From NCBI GenBank assembly GCA_017622135.1, contig JAGARR010000020.1, positions 1 to 64,000 of the forward strand: a stretch of 64,000 nt of DNA, read 5' to 3'. This document shows positions 52,444 through 61,585 of the stretch, one piece after another (position 1 is the stretch's first letter; each line of letters begins with the position of its first letter). A program made the position numbers and the translations under genes. The stretch comes from Spirochaetaceae bacterium (GTDB taxonomy: Bacteria; Spirochaetota; Spirochaetia; Treponematales; Treponemataceae). A model generated the notes under the pieces. It was given only the letters and a program-made list of their open reading frames with translations. It had not been told where the DNA came from and made no database searches.

Positions 52444-54027
52444 TCACCGGCTATACTTCATCACTTCCTGGGTGGCCATGGCGTCGCACATCTCATTGTA
52501 CTTGTTGCCGGCATGGCCCTTCACCCACTTCCAGGTGACGTTCAGCTTCTTGTTCAGCTCGTCCAGCACCTCCCACAGGTCCCGGTTCTTCACCGGCTGC
52601 TTCTCGGAATTCCTCCAGCCGTTCCGCTGCCAGGACTTGATCCAGGAGGTGATACCGTTCTTCACGTACTGGCTGTCAATGTGGACGGTGATGCTCTGGG
52701 TCCGCCACACCTCATTCTGGTCGATGGCAGACAGGGCGGCGATGGCGGCACTCAGCTCCATGCGGTTGTTGGTGGTCATGGTCTCACCCCCGGACACGGT
52801 GTACTCCATGCCATCCGCCAGAATCACGCAGCCCCAGCCGCCGGGCCCAGGATTGCCGGAGCAGCCGCCGTCGGTGTATACCGTCACCATGTTGGGCTTG
52901 GACTTCACCTCCTTGCCGGGCACCTCCTTCACAACCTGGGTTTCGTCCTTGATGACATAGCCGGAATTCTCAAAGGGATACACCAGTCCAATCCTGGAGC
53001 GGATGGCATCCAGCACCTTGATGACCCGCAGACTCTGGGCGTGGGTATGCAAAAGGCTCTCCTTCACCAGGAGTCCCGCCCGCCGAGTCTTGATGCACTT
53101 GCAGAATTCAGCAATCTCGTACTCGTAGCCGTTCACTGCAAAGGGCTGGGAGCAACTGTCCACCAGCTTTTCGTCAAGGGAAATCAGCTGGGCCTCCTGG
53201 GCCATCCAGAAGAAGGGCAGGATGATGGTCCCCTCCGTCCCCACAATGCGGGCCTCCTTTAGCACGGAGCCACATTCGGTGTCGATAGAGCAGCTGAGGC
53301 TGGCCACCACGTCCCCGATTTTCAAAGAGATGCTGTCAAAGGCATCCACCCCAGTGTCTGTCATGCGGGCTGTGGCCTCAATCTTCTCGGGAAACAGCTG
53401 CACCTCGGCGGCATCACCCCCCAGGGCAGCCTCCACCATGGAAAGGGCGCAGGTGACAGGATAGATGCCCACATCCAGCAGGGCGCCCCCCGCCAGGTTG
53501 ATGTCATACAGTCGGTTCATGGGATAGTCGGGGTCACGGTAAACGGCATCGGCAGTACGGGCAATGCAGAAGTCCGCATAGATGGCTTTCAGTTTTCCAA
53601 TGCGGCCAGAAGCCACCCATTCCAGGGCCTTGCGGAAGGTGGGATTGAATTTTGTCCACATTGCTTCCATATAAAGGCCTTTTGTCTCGTTCACCACCTG
53701 GTACACATTCTGCAGCTCTCTGGCGTTTACCGTGGCCGCCTTCTCGCAAAGCACGGCCTTTCCTGCCTTCAGTGCGGCGATGGACAGGCTGGCATGGTTC
53801 ATGTGGGGAGTGGCGATGTATACTGCATCCACCTCGGGATCTGCCAGCAGGGACTCATAGTCGGAATAGGACTTCTGGAAGCCCCATTTCTTGGAAAAAT
53901 CATCACCACGAACCTTGTTCCGTGAAGCCACCGCGTAACACTCAGAATCAGTGGAGGCCCTAAGCGCCTCGGCAAAGGAGGCGGCAATACGACCTGCCCC
54001 AACAATTCCCCATTTGATTTTTTCCAC
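52444..54027 (-). CDS. Gfo/Idh/MocA oxidoreductase fused to RNase HI
   Basis: 527 residues in one frame. Residues 1 to about 360 are a Gfo/Idh/MocA-type NAD(P) oxidoreductase: KWGIVGAGRIAASFAEAL, DAVYIATPHMNHASL, and CEKAATVNARE with the catalytic lysine, then GGALLDVGIYP. A linker of about 20 residues (VVKEVPGKEVKSKPN) leads to a complete RNase HI (380-527): YTDGGCSGNPGPGGWG, TTNNRMELSAAI, HIDSQYVKNGI, WVKGHAGNKYNEMCDAMA, with Asp, Glu, Asp, His and Asp of the active site. An internal ATG at 52890 could start the RNase alone; AAGGAGGTG lies 15 bases before it, a long spacing. The reason for joining the two is unknown. Confidence 0.88.
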   Translation of the reverse strand: MEKIKWGIVGAGRIAASFAEALRASTDSECYAVASRNKVRGDDFSKKWGFQKSYSDYESLLADPEVDAVYIATPHMNHASLSIAALKAGKAVLCEKAATVNARELQNVYQVVNETKGLYMEAMWTKFNPTFRKALEWVASGRIGKLKAIYADFCIARTADAVYRDPDYPMNRLYDINLAGGALLDVGIYPVTCALSMVEAALGGDAAEVQLFPEKIEATARMTDTGVDAFDSISLKIGDVVASLSCSIDTECGSVLKEARIVGTEGTIILPFFWMAQEAQLISLDEKLVDSCSQPFAVNGYEYEIAEFCKCIKTRRAGLLVKESLLHTHAQSLRVIKVLDAIRSRIGLVYPFENSGYVIKDETQVVKEVPGKEVKSKPNMVTVYTDGGCSGNPGPGGWGCVILADGMEYTVSGGETMTTNNRMELSAAIAALSAIDQNEVWRTQSITVHIDSQYVKNGITSWIKSWQRNGWRNSEKQPVKNRDLWEVLDELNKKLNVTWKWVKGHAGNKYNEMCDAMATQEVMKYSR

Positions 54028-54090
54028 AAGTTACTCCAGTTTACTTGCCATTCAGCAAAATATTTTATATCTTTAGTTTAAGATAATTAC

Positions 54091-54116
54091 CATAATAGCA
54101 TAAAATATGCGTTATG
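54091..54116. promoter_or_regulatory. Inverted repeat upstream of groEL
   Basis: CATAA (54091-54095) with TTATG (54112-54116), and GCATA (54098-54102) with TATGC (54106-54110), loop AAA. The standard CIRCE element (TTAGCACTC-N9-GAGTGCTAA) is absent. It lies in the 114-base divergent gap with the fusion gene and may be an operator. Confidence 0.45.
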
Positions 54117-54117
54117 A

Positions 54118-55779
<1,662 letters not shown>

Positions 55780-55825
55780 GATAACCAGTCGCCGCTCCCT
55801 GAAAGCTTTTGGGGAGCTGCCTACC

Positions 55826-55853
55826 AAAGCCCCCAGCAGGGGGCTTTTTTTTT
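55826..55853 (+). terminator. groEL terminator
   Basis: AAAGCCCCC (55826-55834), loop AGCA, GGGGGCTTT (55839-55847), with T continuing to 55853. Confidence 0.95.
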
Positions 55854-56042
55854 ACGAACAGCAGGCTTCACTCATCACAAACTGTAAAAATCTCCAATAA
55901 GCGATGCGAGAATAAATAAAGAGGGAAATAAATCCAGAAAAAAAATTGCTAAAAATAAATCTATCAAATATAATAAAATAATTGTACAGAGATTTTCATC
56001 CCCCAGGGGATATCACTTCATCCTCTTGTACCAGGAGCTTCT

Positions 56043-58223
56043 ATGAAAATCAGATCAAAACTCTCCCTCACACTCCTTCTTATCGTGTTGGTTCCCCTCA
56101 TCCTTGGAATGGTGACGTTGTACCAGAGCTCGAAGTCCTCCATCCAGGCCATTCAGGAAAGTTCAGCCCAGCGATATGCCTCCACAGTGCGGGACAGGCT
56201 TGCCGCCTACTTTGACAAGTGGAAGGTAACGGTGGATTCCATCAGCAGGATGCCGTCTGTAAAGGCACAAGACTGGCTCACCATCAAGGAGGCGTTGAGT
56301 CCTGTGTCTGCCAAATATCCGGAGGCACGGGCCTTTGCCATGTCAACGGTGGACGGCAACTACTGGTACGAGCCAATAGCTGGAAATCCTGCCCACGACT
56401 ACCTTGTCACTGACAATGATGCCGACCCGAATGCAAAGCCAAAGAATCTGAGCCACCTTGCCTGGCACAAGGATGTGGTGGTGAACAACCCCCACCATGA
56501 GGACAAGCAAACTGTCTCCGATATGTATATTGCAGTGGCGGAGGGCATCAAGCTCATGGCCATTTCCTCCGCAATCCACAACGACAACGGACAGGTTATC
56601 GGTGCATTCTGCATCAGTATGTCAACAGACACGCTGAACCACCAGGCTGATGTGATGCTCTCTGACTTCCAGGAGCTGTTCGACACAAACAGCCTCTTGA
56701 TCATCACCAGCACTGACGAAGACATCATGTATCACTACGAATATGACCAGAAGACAAAAAGATACCGGAATTTTTCCGATGACCCCCTGAAGATTGAAGA
56801 GGTGGCAGCCCTGCCAGCAGATGTAAAGAATGCCATCAGCACCATCAGAACCAAAGGAGCCACGCTGGACACCTTCCAGTGGAACAAGCAGGATGCCTAC
56901 ATTGCCCGCAGTGCCGTGGAAGGAACCCCCTACACCGTCTACCTGGTGGTTCCGGAGGCAACCCTTCTGAGCACCCTTCAGTCCATCCGTTTCATAGCCA
57001 TCATTATGGCAGTAGTCAGTGCTGTCATCGTCATCGTGGCCTCATTCTTCATCAGCGGCCAGTTCACCAAGCCAATCCTGCAGGTGGATGACGTGCTGGA
57101 GCACCTGGCCTCAGGAACAGGAGACCTGGGAATCCGCATGGACGAGTCACGCAAGGACGAGGTGGGAAAACTGGGCAGAAGCTTCAACAGCTTCATGGAG
57201 GCACGGTACGATCTGATTTCCAGCATCGCCAACGAGTCCAACAGGATGGGAACCACCTCCTCCACCCTCAAGACCCGGGTAGACGACATATCCACCGATC
57301 TGCGCTCCATTTCCAGCGCCATCTCCCAGCTGCACCTCAAGGCGGAGGAGCAGGCCGCCAGCTGCACCGAGACCATGGGCACCGTAGAGCAGATCACCAA
57401 GAACATCGGTGGGCTGGCCAACCAGATTTCCAGCCAGTCCGCCGTGGTGGAACAGTCTTCCGCCGCCATCCACCAGATGGTGGCCAGCATCAACACCATT
57501 TCCGGCAACCTGGAAAAGGCCTCCGCCAGCTACGATGAGCTCCACACCGCCTCCACCGAGGGAAAGAACAGCATCGGAACTGTACAGGAATTGGTCAACA
57601 ATGTGTCCAACCAGTCCTCACGCCTGCTGGAGACAAACAAGGTCATCGACACCATTGCCAGCCAGACAAACCTGCTGGCCATGAACGCTGCCATCGAGGC
57701 GGCCCATGCCGGAGAGACAGGAAAGGGCTTTTCCGTCGTTGCCGAGGAAATCAGGAAGCTGGCGGAGGACTCTGCCTCCCAGTCAAAGATTATCGCCGAC
57801 GAGCTGGAGGGAATCGTCACCTCCATCGATGCCATCGTCACCGCAACCGCCAAGGCCGACTCCATCTTTGACTCTGTTGCCAACCAGATTACCGTATCCA
57901 ACAACCTGGTACGGCAGGTGACCGTCGCCATGCACGAGCAGAACCAGGGCACACGGCAGGTGCTGGACTCTCTGAAAAGCATCCAGGAAATCACCCACAC
58001 CATCCATAACGGTTCCACCGAAATGAATACCGGCACCTCCGTCATCCTGAAGGAAATGACTCGACTCACCGGCATCTCCCACGAGGTTCAGGAGAATTCC
58101 AGCAAGATCAGTCAGGCTGCACAGACCATCAACAGCTCCATCGACACCATCAGCAGGAATTCCATCCAGAACGATGAGTCGGTACGAGTCCTGCAGGACT
58201 TGACACGGAAATACAAGCTGTAG
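56043..58223 (+). CDS. Methyl-accepting chemotaxis protein
   Basis: 726 residues. Membrane helix one at about 7-29, a periplasmic dCache-type sensor to about 310 ([32 protein letters not shown] and [18 protein letters not shown] are typical), and helix two at about 316-338. A HAMP domain follows, then the signalling coiled coil with hairpin tip [20 protein letters not shown] near 540. It relays ligand binding to CheA/CheW and so to the flagella. It has AGGAGC before the ATG and its own terminator. The ligand is unknown. Confidence 0.95.
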   Translation: MKIRSKLSLTLLLIVLVPLILGMVTLYQSSKSSIQAIQESSAQRYASTVRDRLAAYFDKWKVTVDSISRMPSVKAQDWLTIKEALSPVSAKYPEARAFAMSTVDGNYWYEPIAGNPAHDYLVTDNDADPNAKPKNLSHLAWHKDVVVNNPHHEDKQTVSDMYIAVAEGIKLMAISSAIHNDNGQVIGAFCISMSTDTLNHQADVMLSDFQELFDTNSLLIITSTDEDIMYHYEYDQKTKRYRNFSDDPLKIEEVAALPADVKNAISTIRTKGATLDTFQWNKQDAYIARSAVEGTPYTVYLVVPEATLLSTLQSIRFIAIIMAVVSAVIVIVASFFISGQFTKPILQVDDVLEHLASGTGDLGIRMDESRKDEVGKLGRSFNSFMEARYDLISSIANESNRMGTTSSTLKTRVDDISTDLRSISSAISQLHLKAEEQAASCTETMGTVEQITKNIGGLANQISSQSAVVEQSSAAIHQMVASINTISGNLEKASASYDELHTASTEGKNSIGTVQELVNNVSNQSSRLLETNKVIDTIASQTNLLAMNAAIEAAHAGETGKGFSVVAEEIRKLAEDSASQSKIIADELEGIVTSIDAIVTATAKADSIFDSVANQITVSNNLVRQVTVAMHEQNQGTRQVLDSLKSIQEITHTIHNGSTEMNTGTSVILKEMTRLTGISHEVQENSSKISQAAQTINSSIDTISRNSIQNDESVRVLQDLTRKYKL

Positions 58224-58266
58224 CTCTATAGGCGGCAGCCTGGTTCCAACCAACATAGAATTTCCT

Positions 58267-58301
58267 GTGGGGCTGGTGATTCCCATCAGCCCCACTTTTT
58301 T
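58267..58301 (+). terminator. Terminator after the chemotaxis receptor
   Basis: GTGGGGCTG (58267-58275) pairs with CAGCCCCAC (58287-58295), then six T. Confidence 0.9.
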
Positions 58302-58341
58302 CCACGCTTTCTTTCCATATTATTTGTCAAATTTCCCTCGC

Positions 58342-58370
58342 TTGACTTTAGCCCCTTTCTTCTCTAATAT
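58342..58370 (+). promoter_or_regulatory. Promoter of the lolA-like/rodZ-like/rimO/uvrD operon
   Basis: TTGACT (58342-58347), 17-base spacer, TAATAT (58365-58370). The upstream in-frame ATG at 58369 lies inside the -10 box, so it cannot be the start of the first gene. Confidence 0.7.
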
Positions 58371-58398
58371 GGAATCTATATATACGGAGAGTATTCAC

Positions 58399-59091
58399 TT
58401 GACAAAAAAACACTGCACAGCAATTTTTTGTACTGCAATAATTTTGATGATAGCATCAAGTCTGGCGCTGCCTGCCCAGAGCATTACCACAGCCGCCAGC
58501 TTCTTCCAGTCAGTGTCTGAGCGGTACGGCACCTTCACTGACTACGAGGCGGACATGGACATCACCGCAGGACGAAGCAAGATGCAGGGCCACGTCTCCT
58601 TCAAGCGGCCCAATCTCCTGCGCATCGACTTCACCAATCCCCAGGAGCAGGTCATTCTCTTCAACGGGGACATGCTCACCATCCATCTGCCGGGAATCTC
58701 ATCCAACCTCAAGCAGTCGGTTCCCGCCTCCACCGACCAGGCCGGCATGAACCTGGCCACTCCCCAGGGGCTTGCCCTCATGAGCCGCTACTATTCCGTT
58801 GCCTATGAGGTGGGCCAGGATCCCGTTCCCCTCAACGAGAGCAATCCTGAGCAGGTGGTGAAGCTGGTGCTCTACCCCAGGAATTCCTCCGAGGGATTCC
58901 GCCGCATCAAGCTGGCCATTACACCAGAGACAAAGCTGATTCGCCAGGTGGAAGCCCTGACCACCCAGGGACAGACCTTTGTGTTCTATTTCTATAACTA
59001 TGCAGTAAATCAAAATATCCCCGACCAGCGTTTTGTATACGATGCACCATCGGATGCAAACAATTTCAACAACTTCTTATTTTCTGAATAA
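58399..59091 (+). CDS. lolA: LolA-like periplasmic lipoprotein carrier
   Basis: 230 residues from TTG 58399, chosen because GGAGAG lies seven bases before it and the promoter overlaps the earlier ATG. A signal peptide ends near LALPAQS. The mature protein has the LolA beta-sheet pattern: FTDYEADMDITAGRSKMQGH, VSFKRPNLLRIDFTNPQEQV, DMLTIHLPGISSNLKQ, then RRIKLAITPETKLIRQVEAL. It would carry lipoproteins across the periplasm. LolB is usually missing outside proteobacteria, in agreement with a general LolA-like role here. First gene of a four-gene operon. Confidence 0.75.
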   Translation: MTKKHCTAIFCTAIILMIASSLALPAQSITTAASFFQSVSERYGTFTDYEADMDITAGRSKMQGHVSFKRPNLLRIDFTNPQEQVILFNGDMLTIHLPGISSNLKQSVPASTDQAGMNLATPQGLALMSRYYSVAYEVGQDPVPLNESNPEQVVKLVLYPRNSSEGFRRIKLAITPETKLIRQVEALTTQGQTFVFYFYNYAVNQNIPDQRFVYDAPSDANNFNNFLFSE

Positions 59092-59103
59092 AGGATTCAA
59101 TAC

Positions 59104-60186
59104 ATGGAAAGCTTTGGAAGGCTCCTGAGGGCAGCCCGTGAGAGCAAGAATATCGACATAGAAACAGCCGCCAACGAGACGGTGATTTCAAAGACCTATC
59201 TCCAGGCTCTGGAGCAGGAGCGAATCGACTTGTTTCCCAGCGAAACATACCTTATGGGCTTCCTGAAAAATTATGCCGAGTACCTTGAGGTGGATGTGGG
59301 GCATATCACCTCCCTCTACCGGGCAAAGAAGATTCAGGAGGCTCCCACGCCCCCTTCCCTGCTGCAGCGGACAGCCCCACGATTTGTAAAGCCACTGATT
59401 ATCTCCCTGATTTCACTGGCGGTCATCGGTATCGGCATTGCCCTGTGGTTTATCTTCTTCAACAAGGAGGAGGTAACTGACGAGACGACAGTTGTTTCCG
59501 ACCAGGTTACCTCCGGGCGCTACACCCTGACGGACCAGCCCCTCACCAAGCGGGTGTACAAGGGAGACATCATCGCCGTTCCCACGAAGGAAGGGGACAT
59601 AGACCTGATTGTGGGACAGACCCTGAACGAGCTGCAGCTCATCACCCCCGCCGGTACCCAGACCTTGGAGCTCAGCGAGGAGCGGGAGCTGGACATTGAC
59701 GGCCAGGGTGGAGCAGAGATCATCATCTATCTTTCCGACATTTCCCGCACCGATGACAGCCGCGGAGCTGAGGTTCGTGTCCTACTGAAGGATGAGTCCG
59801 CAGTAGTGTCGGCCAAAACTGACATGGAGAGTATCCCGGCAGCTGACCAGGTGGCAAACCAGCGGTACACCATCCACGAAGACAACCGGGCTTATCCCTT
59901 CACCCTCAACATCACCGTCCGGGCAGCCTGTATGCTCCGCTACCGCATCGACTCAAAGGATCCCATCGAGGACTACTATGCGGCAGGAGACCTGGTCACC
60001 ATCCAGGCCAGCAACGGCATCCGCCTGTGGGTATCCAACATCAACGCAATAAAGATTCAGGTGCAGGCTGGACTGAGGCACTATGACCTGGAAATTGGAA
60101 AGGCGGGACAGGTGGTGGCAGAAGACATCAAATGGATTCGTGACAACGACGGAACCTTCCGACTGGTGGTGATTGGCCTTGACTAG
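59104..60186 (+). CDS. rodZ: RodZ-like membrane protein with N-terminal HTH
   Basis: 360 residues. Residues 1-75 are the HTH_25-type helix-turn-helix of RodZ (FGRLLRAARESKNIDIETAA and ISKTYLQALEQERIDLFPSE, then YLMGFLKNYAEYLEVD). A basic/proline linker leads to one membrane helix at about 97-120. The remaining 240 residues lie outside and end in a DUF4115-like beta domain (VRAACMLRYRIDSKDP, GDLVTIQASNGIRLWVSN). RodZ links MreB to the cell-wall machinery. Its end overlaps rimO by 14 bases. Confidence 0.78.
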   Translation: MESFGRLLRAARESKNIDIETAANETVISKTYLQALEQERIDLFPSETYLMGFLKNYAEYLEVDVGHITSLYRAKKIQEAPTPPSLLQRTAPRFVKPLIISLISLAVIGIGIALWFIFFNKEEVTDETTVVSDQVTSGRYTLTDQPLTKRVYKGDIIAVPTKEGDIDLIVGQTLNELQLITPAGTQTLELSEERELDIDGQGGAEIIIYLSDISRTDDSRGAEVRVLLKDESAVVSAKTDMESIPAADQVANQRYTIHEDNRAYPFTLNITVRAACMLRYRIDSKDPIEDYYAAGDLVTIQASNGIRLWVSNINAIKIQVQAGLRHYDLEIGKAGQVVAEDIKWIRDNDGTFRLVVIGLD

Positions 60187-61585
60187 TTTTTTCCTTGACC
60201 AGCACGGATGTGCAAAGAACCAGATTGACGGCGAGCTGATTTTGACCCGCCTCCTAAAAAAGGGCATGAAGCGGGTGGACTCGCCGGAGGAAGCCGATCT
60301 CATCATCGTGAACTCCTGCGGATTCATCGAAAGCGCCAAGCGGGAATCCCTGGAGGCGGTCATCGATGCCAAGACAAGTTATCCCCACGCAAAGGTCTTG
60401 CTGGCGGGTTGTCTTTCGGAACGCTACGCCGAGACCTTGGCGGAAGACCTGCCGGAGGCTGACGGCATCATCGGCAACGGGGACCTTTCCGCCATCGACG
60501 CTGTGGTGGACTCCATGACGGAGGGCAGCCGCCCGGTGGAAACCTACGACCAGCAGGGAGTCTGCTGCGGCGAGCGGGAGGAGCTCTTGTCCTTTCCCGG
60601 CTCCGCCTACGTGAAGATTACCGAGGGCTGCGACAACCGTTGCTCCTTCTGCGCCATCCCGCTGATTCGTGGCACCATGCGCAGCCGTCCCGCCCAGGAC
60701 ATCATTGATGAAATCAAGTCCCTGGTGGCACGGGGGATTGTGGAGATAAATCTGGTGGGTCAGGACTCCGCCGCCTTTGGCATGGACGGAGCTCATCCCC
60801 ACAAGAAGGAGATTTGGAGCCAGTTTGACGGTACGGGAACAAAGCTCAGTCCCCTGGCCCAGCTTTTGCAAGGCATTTCTCGGCTGGAGGGGAAATTCTG
60901 GCTGCGGCTCTTGTACATCCATCCCGACCACTTCCCGCTGGACATCCTGCCGGTTATGGCCCAGGATTCCCGGCTGCTGCCCTACTTTGACATCCCCTTC
61001 CAGAGCGGCTGCAACCCCATCATCAAGGCTATGAACAGGACGGGAACGGGAGCGGAATACACACAGCTGGTGCAAAGCATCCGCAGCCGCCTCCACAGCA
61101 CAAAGCTGGGGGAACCGGCCCTCCGCACCACCTTTCTGGTGGGCTTTCCCGGAGAGACGGATGACCACGCCCAGCAGACCCTGGACTTCATCAAGGGCAT
61201 CCAGCCCGACTGGGCCGGCAGCTTTACCTATAGCCGGGAAGACGACACCCCTGCCGCCGCCATGAAAAACCAGGTTCCCAAGAAGACGGCAGAAAAGCGG
61301 AACAAGACCCTCCAGCAGCTGCAGGAGGAAATCACCTCTGAGCGTCTCCGCCAGCGGGTGGACCGCACCTACGATGTCCTCATCGAGGAGGTCATTGAGG
61401 GGGGCGATGGCGAGGGAAACGGCTTGGCCATCGGCCGCTGCTGGTTCCAGGCCCCGGAGGTGGATGGCGCCGTGGTGGTGAGCTACGACCTGGAGGAGCA
61501 ATCCCATCTGGTAGCCAGCGGCAGGATGGTTTCCGTGCTGGTGACTGGTACCAGCGGCGTTGACCTGACCGGGGCAGTGGTATGA
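60173..61585 (+). CDS. rimO: Ribosomal protein S12 methylthiotransferase RimO
   Basis: 470 residues from TTG 60173 (a second TTG at 60179 is possible), starting inside rodZ. The N-terminal UPF0004 domain has DQHGCAKNQID, NSCGFIESAK and LAGCLSERY, whose cysteines bind one Fe-S cluster. The radical-SAM motif CxxxCxxC is CDNRCSFCAIP near 152. A TRAM domain closes the protein (RVDRTYDVLIEEV). It modifies Asp of ribosomal protein S12. The stop overlaps the next start by ATGA. Confidence 0.92.
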   Translation: MALTSFFLDQHGCAKNQIDGELILTRLLKKGMKRVDSPEEADLIIVNSCGFIESAKRESLEAVIDAKTSYPHAKVLLAGCLSERYAETLAEDLPEADGIIGNGDLSAIDAVVDSMTEGSRPVETYDQQGVCCGEREELLSFPGSAYVKITEGCDNRCSFCAIPLIRGTMRSRPAQDIIDEIKSLVARGIVEINLVGQDSAAFGMDGAHPHKKEIWSQFDGTGTKLSPLAQLLQGISRLEGKFWLRLLYIHPDHFPLDILPVMAQDSRLLPYFDIPFQSGCNPIIKAMNRTGTGAEYTQLVQSIRSRLHSTKLGEPALRTTFLVGFPGETDDHAQQTLDFIKGIQPDWAGSFTYSREDDTPAAAMKNQVPKKTAEKRNKTLQQLQEEITSERLRQRVDRTYDVLIEEVIEGGDGEGNGLAIGRCWFQAPEVDGAVVVSYDLEEQSHLVASGRMVSVLVTGTSGVDLTGAVV

